NCBI RefSeq assembly: GCF_040358255.1
Contig: NZ_CP132938.1
Location: forward strand, 1,488,001-1,552,000
Reading direction: 5' to 3'
Origin: Tunturibacter gelidoferens
GTDB lineage: Bacteria > Acidobacteriota > Terriglobia > Terriglobales > Acidobacteriaceae
DNA length: 64,000 nt
Each line of letters starts with the position of its first letter. Positions within the stretch are counted from its first letter, which is position 1. This document shows, in pieces, positions 1-8,955 of this stretch. Position numbers and translations under genes: made by a program. The notes under the pieces are model-generated. The model worked only from the letters and a program-made list of their open reading frames with translations, did not search any database and had not been told where the DNA came from.

Positions 1-18
1 TAGGCAGATGCTGTTGAG

Positions 19-768
19 ATGATTTTTCTGAATGATTCTCTGCGGCCTCTGGTGGGTAGAGCTCTATTGGTTTTTGTTTTGACGGCTGAAGTTTGCGTCC
101 CTTCTGGTGCGCAGACCGGGGCGGGAACGCAGCGGAGCTCGGACAAAGCGTCCGTCACAATATCGACTTCCCCCGGCGTGGCGCAGGATGTAACGCAGCG
201 GCCTACGAGTACTCCTTACTCTGGCGACCTTTCCATCTTTGAGTATCCGGACCGGGATAAGAAGTTGCAGATCGATCGCGTGATGGACTTGCTTGGAATT
301 GTCGCGGGGAAGAATGTTGCGGATATCGGTGCAGGCTCGGGGTGGTTTACGGTGCGTGCGTCGCGCAGGGTTGGAGCTACGGGTGCGGTGATCGCGGAGG
401 ATATTAATCCGTTGGCGATCGAATACATCGGCAAGCGAGCGTTGAAGGAAGATCTGTCGAATGTGCGTACGGTGCTGGGCAGCCCAGACGATCCGCGGCT
501 ACCCACGGGGAGCGTGGACGCGGTGCTGATGCTGAAGGTCTATCACGAGATTGCGCACCCTGTGCCGACGATGAAGGTGCTGCAGAAGGCTTTGCGGCCG
601 GGGGCAAAGGTGGGGATTATCGACCGTAACGGCAACGGAGCGGACCATGGATTGAACCACGATGTTGTGGTGAAAGAGATGGGTCAGGCTGGGTACAAGC
701 TGGTCGGGACGTACGACTTCACCAAGGCGGACGGTCAGGACTACTTCCTGATCTTTCAGGTTCGGTGA
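19..768 (+). CDS. Exported class I SAM-dependent methyltransferase
   Basis: The 249-residue product begins with a hydrophobic signal-peptide-like segment (about residues 8-31, ending near a GAQ sequence), so it is probably exported or membrane-tethered. A Rossmann methyltransferase domain follows. Motif I reads VADIGAGSGWFTVRA at about residue 100, and an acidic motif II (AEDINPLAIEYI) lies about 25 residues later, as in family members that bind S-adenosylmethionine. A late motif, LRPGAKVGIIDR, matches the strand after the substrate site. The substrate cannot be read from the sequence. Exported methyltransferases of this shape are common in acidobacterial genomes, but their role is largely unassigned. 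It stands alone; the next intact gene is on the opposite strand. Confidence 0.85.
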   Translation: MIFLNDSLRPLVGRALLVFVLTAEVCVPSGAQTGAGTQRSSDKASVTISTSPGVAQDVTQRPTSTPYSGDLSIFEYPDRDKKLQIDRVMDLLGIVAGKNVADIGAGSGWFTVRASRRVGATGAVIAEDINPLAIEYIGKRALKEDLSNVRTVLGSPDDPRLPTGSVDAVLMLKVYHEIAHPVPTMKVLQKALRPGAKVGIIDRNGNGADHGLNHDVVVKEMGQAGYKLVGTYDFTKADGQDYFLIFQVR

Positions 769-808
769 GATGGCCAGACTCGGTGAAGCGGCCGTGATCG
801 GGAAGCCG

Positions 809-1198
809 TTACTTCGCGGGATCGATGAGCCTGAGGCCGCGTGGATCGTCGCGTTTGTTGAGCGGTGTGTCATCAGCGGTGACGAAGACCTCCAGGGTGG
901 GGTTGACCCAGGCCTCGAAGAGATGACCGCCCGCTGTGGTTCCGTGTTGTTTCCCCAGGACGACGTGGGTGTGAACGATCGGCCTGCCCTGGAAGGAGGC
1001 GATGTCGCCGATCATGGAGAGTACTTCGACCTGTTCGTTGACAGGCAGCGGGTGGTAGAGTTTGCGATCTAAATCGAACCATGCGGTCAGGGCGCTGGAA
1101 ACTGCTCCTATGCCGGTGAAGTGCGCGTCACCTACGTGATTGCGACAACAGTCGTCAACAAGAGGCCCGAGATTAGGAACTGCGCCCGGGTCATTGGT
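809..1198 (-). pseudogene. Remnant of a PPC/DUF296 domain gene, 5' end missing
   Basis: The minus-strand frame encodes a clear PPC (plant and prokaryote conserved)/DUF296 domain. It contains AHFTGIGAVSSALTAWFDLD, the VNEQVEVLSMIGDIAS segment, then HTHVVLGKQHGTTAGGHLFE with the conserved histidines, and WVNPTLEVFVT. Homology begins about 30 residues into the usual domain. No ATG, GTG or TTG occurs in frame between the preceding stop at 1199-1201 and the internal ATG at 1013-1015, which would remove the first third of the domain. The upstream stop is the stop codon of the DsbA-like gene, so the open frame starts directly after it in the same register. The gene is most likely 5'-truncated. Translation by read-through of the DsbA stop is a less likely alternative. 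Confidence 0.7.
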
Positions 1199-1849
1199 CT
1201 ATCGCTTCGCTGTCGTGGTCTTTGGTTTGGCCGTTGCCGGTGCAGGGTTTTCTGCGATTGCGGTGTCGAGCATGGCGTAGAGCTGAGTGACGTCGTTAAC
1301 TTCGACGAAGCCCTTGTGGGTGACGATGAAGATGGTCGGAGTCTTGGTGAGACCGACGCGCTCGCCCAGGGTCTGGTCGGCGTGCACCTCTGCAGCGAAG
1401 AGCCCGTTCGGGTCGATGACGAACGGCATCACGCGGCCATGAGATTGAAAGTACTTTTGCGTGAAGCCGTTGAGATCTTCTTTCGAGGCGATGGAGATCT
1501 GGTTGGCGAAGACGGCGCGGCGGTACTCTTCAGCGGCCTGTGGGGAGATCTTGTCCTGAATGTAGCGGGCGATCACGGCGGCGTCGAAGCTCCAGACGTG
1601 CATCCGCAGAGGGAAGTCGTGGCGTAGAAGGGGAATCTTATATTTATCGACGGCCGCATGCACGATGGGGAAGGCGTGCGAGCAGGCGGGGCATTCGAGA
1701 TCTTCAAACTCGTAGATGGCGACTGGAGATCCGGCGGGAGCGCGGAGCATGGAGGTATCTTTGAAGCCCTGAGCGAGGGCCGGGACGGCCGGAAGGGCGA
1801 GGAGCAGGGCTGCGGCGAGGACGATGCGGTTCATTGTTATAAGACGCAT
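1199..1849 (-). CDS. DsbA-like thioredoxin-fold protein, exported
   Basis: This 216-residue protein has a signal peptide (cleavage probably after PALAQ, about residue 27) followed by a DsbA-type thioredoxin domain. The active-site motif CPAC is at residues 53-56, preceded by a FEDLE strand as in the DsbA/DsbG/BdbD group. The cis-proline loop appears as TKTPTIFIV near residue 170. It should act as a periplasmic disulfide oxidoreductase or as the soluble partner of a redox relay; no DsbB or VKOR partner is in the window. The C-terminus is an Ala/Pro/Thr/Lys-rich tail. Two starts are possible, at residue 1 or at the methionine at residue 6 (1834). Directly downstream, in the same frame, lies the PPC-domain remnant. 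Confidence 0.88.
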   Translation of the reverse strand: MRLITMNRIVLAAALLLALPAVPALAQGFKDTSMLRAPAGSPVAIYEFEDLECPACSHAFPIVHAAVDKYKIPLLRHDFPLRMHVWSFDAAVIARYIQDKISPQAAEEYRRAVFANQISIASKEDLNGFTQKYFQSHGRVMPFVIDPNGLFAAEVHADQTLGERVGLTKTPTIFIVTHKGFVEVNDVTQLYAMLDTAIAENPAPATAKPKTTTAKR

Positions 1850-1947
1850 AGGATTATCTTTCGTATTTTAGCTGAGGGAGGGGTGCGAGGGCCGTTTTCT
1901 CGTGATTTCTGCATCGCGAGGGGAGTGTGGCACTCTAATAAGAGAGC

Positions 1948-3447
1948 ATGAAAGCCCTGACTGAAATTTCACGAGAAGCGAAGGTGCGCTCGCGGGCGGT
2001 GGTGTGGCCTCTGGCGCTGGCTTTGTGTGTCCCCATGGCGGGCGCACAGACCCAAAGTGCTCAGATCCAAGGCACTCAGGTGCAAAGTGCAGATCTGCCG
2101 TCGGCCCCTATGCCCAATCTCGTGAAGCTGCCGGGTGGGGTGGTGGTCGAACAGGCAACGCCGGGTGCGTTGGCGCTGAGTCTCGATGACGCGATCGCTC
2201 GCGGTGAGAAGCGCAACCTGCAGATGCTGCTGGTCATCCAGAATGAGCGGGTGGTGCGTGGCGAGGTGTTGACCGCCGAAAATAGTCTGCTTCCGAGTCT
2301 AACCGCCAAGGGACAGATTGAGGCGCAGGAGATCAACCTGGCGGCGCAGGGGTTCAAGGGCCAATCGCTGGCTGGGTTGGGTTTGCCTCCAGGGGCGTTC
2401 AGCGAGATCGTCAAGGTGAATACGGCTGAGGCCCAGATGAGTTTGAATCAGCAGCTCTTCAATGTGCCTGCGTATTATCTGTACCGGTCGGCGCAGCAGG
2501 CGGCGAAGGTGGCTAACCTTACCACTCTGAATGAGCTGGGTGGTGTGACGCTGGCAGTGGGATCGCAATATCTGCTGGCGCTGGCGGATGCTTCGCAGAT
2601 TGCGAACGCGCAGGCTTTGGAGAAGGCCGACGAGGTGGCGTACCAGCAGGCGAAGGCCTCGCACGAGGCGGGCGTTGGTACGAATCTGGACGAGTTGAGG
2701 GCGAGGGTCCAGTTGCAGACGCAGCAGCAGGCGCTGATCAATGACGAGAACGCGTTTGCGAAGGACAAGATTGCGCTGAACCGGTTGATCGGACTGCCGG
2801 CGGACCAGGAGATTACGCTGACCGATACGGCTCCTTACGCGGAGTTTGCGCAGCTGCCCCTGGAGGATGCCAAGAAGCTGGCTTACGAGCGGCGGAAGGA
2901 TCTGCTGAGTCTGCAGGCGCAGCTTGAGGTTGCGGCGAAGGCGCGGAAGGCGGTACGGGCGGAGCGTCTGCCGGTGGTGTCGTTCGATGGATACTACGGC
3001 GTGCTGGGTGAGATCGGTTCGCTGTATCACGGCGTGTTCACAGCGACCGGCAAGGTGAGCGTGCCGGTGTTTCAGGAAGGGCAGCTTCGTGGCGAGCGTG
3101 AGGTAGCGGAAGCTCAGGTTACAGGGTTGAAGCAGCAGATCGATTCACTGCGAGTAACGATCGAGCAACAGATTCGCGCGGCGATGCTGGATGTGCAGTC
3201 GTCGAATGACCTGGTGAAGGTGGCCAGGAGCAACGTGGACCTCGCGACGCAGGAGTTGCAGGATGCGTCTGACCGTTTCTCTGCCGGGGTGGACGACAAT
3301 CTGCCGGTCGTTCAGGCGCAGGCGACGCTGGCTGCGGCGCAGAGTCGGCTGGTGGATACGCTGTATCAGTACAACCAGTCGAAGCTGCAACTGGCGCGGA
3401 ATACTGGAGTCGTCGAGACACAGTACAAGGTTTATCTGGGCCGGTAG
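1948..3447 (+). CDS. TolC-family outer membrane efflux protein
   Basis: The 499-residue product has a signal peptide (cleavage near GAQTQ, residue 33) and the two-repeat outer membrane efflux protein architecture, with long alpha-helical stretches alternating with short strands. Typical elements include LSLDDAIARGEKRNLQML at the start of repeat 1, an LAVGSQYLLALADASQI helix, and a C-terminal repeat with long amphipathic heptads. Proteins of this family form the trimeric outer-membrane channel of type I secretion or RND/ABC export systems. No membrane-fusion or inner-membrane pump gene is adjacent; the next gene is an MFS carrier 190 bp downstream, possibly an independent unit. A Gln/Ser-rich low-complexity segment at about residues 34-55 follows the signal peptide. 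Confidence 0.9.
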   Translation: MKALTEISREAKVRSRAVVWPLALALCVPMAGAQTQSAQIQGTQVQSADLPSAPMPNLVKLPGGVVVEQATPGALALSLDDAIARGEKRNLQMLLVIQNERVVRGEVLTAENSLLPSLTAKGQIEAQEINLAAQGFKGQSLAGLGLPPGAFSEIVKVNTAEAQMSLNQQLFNVPAYYLYRSAQQAAKVANLTTLNELGGVTLAVGSQYLLALADASQIANAQALEKADEVAYQQAKASHEAGVGTNLDELRARVQLQTQQQALINDENAFAKDKIALNRLIGLPADQEITLTDTAPYAEFAQLPLEDAKKLAYERRKDLLSLQAQLEVAAKARKAVRAERLPVVSFDGYYGVLGEIGSLYHGVFTATGKVSVPVFQEGQLRGEREVAEAQVTGLKQQIDSLRVTIEQQIRAAMLDVQSSNDLVKVARSNVDLATQELQDASDRFSAGVDDNLPVVQAQATLAAAQSRLVDTLYQYNQSKLQLARNTGVVETQYKVYLGR

Positions 3448-3638
3448 CGGTGCTTCGGCACTGGGATCTCCAACGAAAATTCAGGCGCGATTGCTTAGAG
3501 CCTTGCGGGGACGTCTCGACTGCGCGACGGCATGTTGTGCCGGGACAGATCACGCAGCATTCCAAGAAGATGATCGACAGGCAAATAGGTCCTGGGAGAA
3601 GGTGACATTTTCGTAGCGGAAGTGTGAAAACATAGGGC

Positions 3639-4979
3639 ATGGCGGACGGCTCGGAACGAGTAAAGCTGGCGGACGAGAACGACTACCGCTCGGCGTTTAA
3701 GTCGCGGGACTTTCGGCTTTATCAGACGGCGCGTTTGATGGTGATTCTGGGGGCAGAGGCTCAGTCGGTCGCGGTGGCATGGCAAGTGTATGCGATCACA
3801 CACTCTGCCTTGGACCTTGGGTATACGGGGCTCGCTCTTTTTCTGCCTGGATTGTTTGTCGTGCTTGCTGCGGGACATGCGGCGGATCGATATGACCGGC
3901 GCAAGATCATTCTGCTTTGCTACGGGCTGCAGGCTTGTTGCACGGCCGTGCTGCTGTGGTTGTCTTTGAGCGCGACGGCGTTGCAGCATGGACGGATCTG
4001 GCCGATCTATGCCGTGCTGGTGGGGATTGGGTTGGGCAGAGCGTTCAGCGGGCCGGCGGCGAGTGCCATGCTGCCTAGCCTGGTGCCTAAAGAAAACTTT
4101 GTCAACGCGGTGACCTGGGGCGCGACGGTCTACCAGATTGCGAATATGTCAGGGCCTGCGGTGGGAGGAATCTTGTTTACGCTGCCACTGGCCGGTGTAG
4201 CGGCACTGTGTAACGGCGCGCCGCTGGTGTACAGCTTCACGCTCCTGATGCTGCTGGGTTTCATTGTGCTGGTCAGCATGATTCGAACGAAGATGGTGAC
4301 CACGGAAAAGAAGGCTTTCAGCATGAAGACGGTGCTGGCGGGGCTTGAGTACGTTTGGCGCGCGAAACTGCTTCTGGGGTCGATCTCGCTGGACCTGTTT
4401 GCGGTGCTGCTGGGTGGCGCGACGGCGTTGCTGCCGATCTTTGCGACGGACATTTTGCATGCTGGACCACGCGGGCTTGGGTTGCTGAGGGCGATGCCGT
4501 CGGTAGGGGCGCTCGCGGTTTCTCTGGTGATGGTAGTGCGACCGATCAAGCACAAAGCTGGGGCGACGATGCTGGTGTGCGTTGGAATCTTCGGCGCGGC
4601 TACGGTGGTTTTCGGGTTATCGAAGAGCATTTACTTAAGCGCGGCGGCGTTGGTGATCGTCGGTGCGAGTGACATGGTGAGTGTGGTGGTTCGGTCGAGC
4701 GTGCTACAGTTGGCGACGCCGCCTGAGATGCGTGGGCGTGTGAGTGCGGTGAACTGGTTGTTCATTGGAGCGTCGAATGAGTTTGGCGAGTTTGAAAGTG
4801 GTGTGACGGCGCAGTGGTGGGGCGCTGTTCGCGCAGTGGTGATTGGCGGGATCGGGTCGATGCTGGTGACGGCCTCTGCTGCCGCATTGTTCCCGCAGTT
4901 GCGCAATGCCGATGCTCTAACGGCGGACGCTTTGATGGGAGCGGATGAGGAGTTGAGTGTCGCGGAGTCGGTAGATTAG
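3639..4979 (+). CDS. MFS transporter (EntS/DUF894-like)
   Basis: This is a 446-residue polytopic membrane protein with about 12 predicted helices. The loop between helices 2 and 3 carries the major facilitator signature GHAADRYDRRKI, a variant of GxxxDRxGRR. A second copy-like loop sits mid-protein. The start FKSRDFRLYQTARLMVILG and the overall layout resemble the EntS/enterobactin-exporter-like branch, in which many members export small lipophilic compounds. The substrate is unknown. It follows the TolC-family gene on the same strand and may share its transcript. The C-terminus has an acidic tail. Confidence 0.87.
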   Translation: MADGSERVKLADENDYRSAFKSRDFRLYQTARLMVILGAEAQSVAVAWQVYAITHSALDLGYTGLALFLPGLFVVLAAGHAADRYDRRKIILLCYGLQACCTAVLLWLSLSATALQHGRIWPIYAVLVGIGLGRAFSGPAASAMLPSLVPKENFVNAVTWGATVYQIANMSGPAVGGILFTLPLAGVAALCNGAPLVYSFTLLMLLGFIVLVSMIRTKMVTTEKKAFSMKTVLAGLEYVWRAKLLLGSISLDLFAVLLGGATALLPIFATDILHAGPRGLGLLRAMPSVGALAVSLVMVVRPIKHKAGATMLVCVGIFGAATVVFGLSKSIYLSAAALVIVGASDMVSVVVRSSVLQLATPPEMRGRVSAVNWLFIGASNEFGEFESGVTAQWWGAVRAVVIGGIGSMLVTASAAALFPQLRNADALTADALMGADEELSVAESVD

Positions 4980-5017
4980 AGTGCAGTGGTTGCTATCTAA
5001 GGGGTAAGGGAGAGTCG

Positions 5018-5761
5018 ATGCAGAATGGAGCGAAGGCGGCGATCGGGGCGACTGTGGTGCTGGTGCTGGCGGTCGGCATTCGAGTGGGGTTGATCTACCG
5101 GGAGCGGAATGCTCCGGATAACTCGGTAAAGGCTCCCGCGCGCGAGGTGATTCCAGCAGACGACCTTGTTTACCTGAAGCAGAAGCGGCCGGATTCGCTG
5201 AAGGACATTAAGGATCTGGCGGGATCGACAGTTTGGGTTTCGGCCGGTGGGCAACTGGAATACTATCCTCTCGTTGGACATGCGGCTCAGTACGGCAAGG
5301 CTGCCGGAACGTTGTTGGGCGCGGAACCGCTCATGGTGAAGGACGCGATCGAGCAGGTGGCTCCGAAGGCTGCGACGTTTCGAATTCCGGGCGGCGACAA
5401 GCAGGTGCTGATGGTGTTCACGCGTCCTGATGTTGCAGGCGACACGAAGGAGTACGCGGTGCCGGTGGGCTATCGGCAGGCGGGCGAGTACAAGTTTTAT
5501 ACGGATGAGATTTTGTTCTATGACGATCCGCATCAGCTCTACAAGCACTGGGGGCCGGAGATCTGGAGGGCGGTGGACTCGCACCAGGTGATTCTCGGGA
5601 TGAACGAGCGGCAGGTGGAGCTCGCGCTGGGACAGGTGAGTAAGAGCACGAGCAACGACTACGGAAATCGCATGGTGGTGTTTGCAAATCTTGGCAAACC
5701 GATGGCGGTGACGTTTGTGAAGAATAAAGTAACGGCGTTCCGAGCGGATCAGGGATATTGA
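5018..5761 (+). CDS. Membrane-anchored protein of unknown function
   Basis: The gene encodes 247 residues with one N-terminal hydrophobic anchor (about residues 8-28); the rest should lie outside the cytoplasmic membrane. A GGGAG ribosome-binding site sits 6 bases before the ATG. No catalytic motif is evident. The C-terminal 55 residues (VILGMNERQVELALGQ, then a strand-rich segment) loosely resemble the SmpA/BamE fold, where a G-M/S-T-x-x-x-V motif precedes small sheets. That similarity is only suggestive. It lies 38 bp behind the MFS gene on the same strand and ends at a strong terminator. Confidence 0.72.
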   Translation: MQNGAKAAIGATVVLVLAVGIRVGLIYRERNAPDNSVKAPAREVIPADDLVYLKQKRPDSLKDIKDLAGSTVWVSAGGQLEYYPLVGHAAQYGKAAGTLLGAEPLMVKDAIEQVAPKAATFRIPGGDKQVLMVFTRPDVAGDTKEYAVPVGYRQAGEYKFYTDEILFYDDPHQLYKHWGPEIWRAVDSHQVILGMNERQVELALGQVSKSTSNDYGNRMVVFANLGKPMAVTFVKNKVTAFRADQGY

Positions 5762-5790
5762 TACTTTGCTTGCGAGAGGTGCGGCAAGGA

Positions 5791-5816
5791 GGAGCTGATT
5801 GAGCTCCCCCTTTTTT
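5791..5816. terminator. Rho-independent terminator between convergent genes
   Basis: A GGAGCT stem pairs with AGCTCC around a five-base loop, followed by C/T-rich sequence ending in six Ts. It lies 29 bp after the stop of the anchored protein and about 30 bp before the 3' end of the convergent PEP carboxylase gene. The T-run is oriented for the plus-strand transcript. Confidence 0.7.
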
Positions 5817-5845
5817 CGAATTAGGTATTTCTACTTCTTTCGCGA

Positions 5846-8782
5846 TCAGCCGGTGTTGCGGAGGCCGGCGCTGATGCCGTTGATCGTGGCGGAGATGGCG
5901 CGGTCCAGTTCGGGAGACTCGGGGTGTCCTTTTGCCAGTGCTGCGCGCTTACGTCGCATCAGCTCGACCTGAATGAGCGACATCGGATCGACGTAGGGAT
6001 TGCGCAGGCGGATGGAGCGCTCGAGAACCGGGTTGGTTTCGAGGAGCGACTTCTGCTTTGTGATCTCGAGAATCATGCGAAGCGTCAGGTTGAACTCAGC
6101 TTCGAGGGTCGTGAAGACGCGGTCGCGAAGGTCTTCGTCTTCGACCAGTGACGCATAGAGGCGGGCGATGCCGAAGTCTGCCTTTGCGAGGGCCATCTCG
6201 ACGTTGCGGATGATGTCGAGAAAGAGTGGGAAGTCGCGGGCCATGGTTTGAAGCTGCCCGAGGCCGTCGGGTTTGGATTGGATGAATTGATGAAGCGCGT
6301 GACCCACGCCGAAGTACGCGGGAACGAGTTGGCGAGACTGCATCCAACCAAAGACCCAAGGGATGGCACGCAGATCGGCCATGGATTTTTTGCCGCTGCG
6401 TTTTGCGGGGCGTGAGCCGAGGCGGGCGTGTTCAAGCTCTGCGACGGGAGTGGACTGCTCGAAGTAGGTAAACGTGTCGGGGTTGTCGACGATGTGTTTG
6501 CGATAGAACTCGTAGGAGGTAGCCGAAAGCTGGTCGAGCGCGGCCTCCCATGCGGGAAGGATCTCGCCGGTGAGGTGGGGAATCTCCGCGCCACGCTGCA
6601 GCGCCGCATCGGGGCGCGCCAGTGCATCGAGGCTGGCGGCGATCATCAGCTCGAGATTGCGTTCGGCGAGCACGACGTCGGAGTACTTCCAGTTGAGAAC
6701 TTCGCCCTGTTCGGTGATGCGAAGTTCGCCGGTGAAGCTGTCGACAGGCTGAGCGAAGATGGCGCGGTGCGTTGGTCCACCACCGCGACCTACCGTGCCG
6801 CCGCGACCATGGAACAGCCGCAGGTTCACGTTGCATTCGCGAGCGACCTCATGCAGTGCACGGTGAGCCTTCCATATCTCCCATGTGCTCGTGATCATGC
6901 CGCCGTCCTTGTTCGAGTCGGAGTAACCGAGCATGACCTCCTGCTGACGATTCCAACTCGCGAGAAGTGGCTTGTAGGCCTCGCTCGTCCAGAGCTTGCG
7001 CATAATGTCGGGGGCGTTCTGAAGATCCTCGATGGACTCAAAGAGCGGAACGGGCTGCAGGCCGGGGTCGTCTACTGTGCCGTCTGGTTGAGGTGTGGTG
7101 GCTTCGACCTTGACTCCACCGAGACGCGCAAGCCAGATGACCTGCAGGACATCTTCGGCGCTGGTTGCGCCGCTAATGACGTACTGCCGGATGGACTCTG
7201 GGGAGTAGGTTTGCTTGAGTTCGGCGATGGTGCGGAAGGTGTCGAGAACCTCGGCGGTCTGTTCGTTCAGCGCGGATGGGAGGTTGAGCGCGTCAGGCGA
7301 GTTGGAGGGACACCATGCGGAGACCTCCGCGACGGCGGCGGCGTGGACGCGGGCGTGCTGGCGGATGTCCAGTGTCTGCAGGTGCAGTCCGTAAGTGCGA
7401 ACCTCTATCAGCAACGGGTCGATGAGCATCTCGGCGAGACGAGGGCCGCTATTGTCGACCAGTGATTCGCGAAGGATTGTGAGATCGGAGAGCATCTCGG
7501 TAGCCCGGGTGTATGGCTTGAGCGCGGGATTGGCCGGAACGGGAACGGCGGATTGCGGAGTCGCACCAAGTCGCATCATGATGCAAGCGATGAGCAGCCG
7601 GATGGATTCGTGAGGGAAGCGCTCGCCGAGAGCACTCTGGCCGGCGGTGCGGAGTTGACTGAGATAGCTGTCGAGCAGCGCGTTTAGTTCCTGGGAGACA
7701 GGGACCTGTTGGGTAGAACTTGCAAGCTGCTCGAAGATGTTTTGCAGACGGCGGCGGTAGTGCGTGAACAAGAGAGCGCGGGCCATCGCGAGCGCGTCGC
7801 GCGTCGCCTGGGGAGTGACGAAGGGGTTGCCGTCGCGGTCGCCTCCGATCCAGGAACCAAAGCGGATTAAAAGGGGAAGATCGGCGACGGAGGATTGAGC
7901 TGTCGAAGATCTAGACTGTTCCGATTTGTTTGTAACTGAATCTGAGCTTTTATCGTCGGGATATTCGGCAGCAAGCGCGGCGGCGACTTCGGAGTAGAGA
8001 ACAGGGAGGGTGTCGAAGAGGCTTGACTCGTAGTAGTCGAGGGCCATGCGGATCTCGTCGAGCACCGTAGGGCGTGCGCTGCGCACGTCGTCGGTCTGCC
8101 AGAGCGCGGTGATCTCGGCCAGCAGATCGCGTTCAAGAGATTCGAGGTGAGGTTCGGGGACGGGTATGCGGTCGAGCTGCTCGAGGAGATCGGAGATGCG
8201 ACGGCGCTTGAACATGACGCTGCGGCGGGCGACCTCGGTGGGATGCGCGGTGAAGACCGGGGCGACGCAGATACGCGCCAGCAGGGAGTGAACTTGTTCC
8301 GCGGGAAAGCCGGCCTGGCGAAGACGGCGGAGAGTTCCGCGCAGATCACCGCGTTGAATAGAGCCGGCTGAATCCGCGCTCTGATTCAGCTGTAAGGAGA
8401 GGCGTCGGCGCTTGCGATGGTTGGTTTCGGCGAGGTTGATGAGCTCGAAGTAGAAGCCGAAGGCACGGGCGAGCTGGTAGGCAGCGGGCAGGTCAAGCGT
8501 ATGGACGCGGGCCAGCGTCTGCTGGAGATGGGCGGTGGCGACGGTCTGGTCGGCGGCTCCGGTCTGCGGGGCTTCGGCTTCGCGACGCGCGATGGCGATG
8601 CGGCGGAGAGCTTCGACGGCCTCATAGAGCGGCGCGCCGGCCTGCTCGCGCAGCACCTCGCCCAGCAGCATCCCGAGAGAGCGAACGTCGCGGCGCAGCG
8701 GAGCTTCTTTCAGCTCGCCCGTGGGGGCCTGCAGTTCGGCGAGGCGCTGGGGCCAGTCGGATGGGGACCAGAGAGACGGCAT
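5846..8782 (-). CDS. ppc: Phosphoenolpyruvate carboxylase
   Basis: The 978-residue enzyme carboxylates phosphoenolpyruvate with bicarbonate to oxaloacetate, replenishing the TCA cycle. Family signatures are intact: the catalytic histidine motif VFTAHPTEVARRSV near residue 180, GSWIGGDRDGNPFVT, the GYSDSNKDGG loop, the glycine-rich LFHGRGGTVGRGGGPTH, and the carboxyl-terminal LRNTG ending (MRNTG or QNTG in most members). It is slightly longer than the E. coli enzyme (883 residues). Part of the excess is a Ser/Gln-rich stretch just before GSWIGGDRDG (around residues 275-300), which also has lower GC than its flanks. The gene stands alone; regulation cannot be read from the sequence. Confidence 0.97.
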   Translation of the reverse strand: MPSLWSPSDWPQRLAELQAPTGELKEAPLRRDVRSLGMLLGEVLREQAGAPLYEAVEALRRIAIARREAEAPQTGAADQTVATAHLQQTLARVHTLDLPAAYQLARAFGFYFELINLAETNHRKRRRLSLQLNQSADSAGSIQRGDLRGTLRRLRQAGFPAEQVHSLLARICVAPVFTAHPTEVARRSVMFKRRRISDLLEQLDRIPVPEPHLESLERDLLAEITALWQTDDVRSARPTVLDEIRMALDYYESSLFDTLPVLYSEVAAALAAEYPDDKSSDSVTNKSEQSRSSTAQSSVADLPLLIRFGSWIGGDRDGNPFVTPQATRDALAMARALLFTHYRRRLQNIFEQLASSTQQVPVSQELNALLDSYLSQLRTAGQSALGERFPHESIRLLIACIMMRLGATPQSAVPVPANPALKPYTRATEMLSDLTILRESLVDNSGPRLAEMLIDPLLIEVRTYGLHLQTLDIRQHARVHAAAVAEVSAWCPSNSPDALNLPSALNEQTAEVLDTFRTIAELKQTYSPESIRQYVISGATSAEDVLQVIWLARLGGVKVEATTPQPDGTVDDPGLQPVPLFESIEDLQNAPDIMRKLWTSEAYKPLLASWNRQQEVMLGYSDSNKDGGMITSTWEIWKAHRALHEVARECNVNLRLFHGRGGTVGRGGGPTHRAIFAQPVDSFTGELRITEQGEVLNWKYSDVVLAERNLELMIAASLDALARPDAALQRGAEIPHLTGEILPAWEAALDQLSATSYEFYRKHIVDNPDTFTYFEQSTPVAELEHARLGSRPAKRSGKKSMADLRAIPWVFGWMQSRQLVPAYFGVGHALHQFIQSKPDGLGQLQTMARDFPLFLDIIRNVEMALAKADFGIARLYASLVEDEDLRDRVFTTLEAEFNLTLRMILEITKQKSLLETNPVLERSIRLRNPYVDPMSLIQVELMRRKRAALAKGHPESPELDRAISATINGISAGLRNTG

Positions 8783-8955
8783 CCTTTGATTATGCCTTGT
8801 AAGACTACGGAAGCGAGCGCGGGATATTCTCGCCGGGGTGTTGCGCTCTTTTCAATGCCGTACCCTGAGGTCGAACTGGAAGTGTTGCGCTGCGAGCAAT
8901 ATTCAACGGGGCCGGAGCAGGTGTTACACCGTGAAGGATCGTCCGACCGCGAAGA

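Noticed and set aside
770..1072. Plus-strand 100-codon frame after the first methyltransferase gene
   Set aside because: It lies antisense to the PPC/DUF296 domain, which has clear family motifs on the minus strand.
6428..7465. A 345-codon plus-strand frame
   Set aside because: Antisense to ppc, whose catalytic motifs are intact; no motif on the plus strand.
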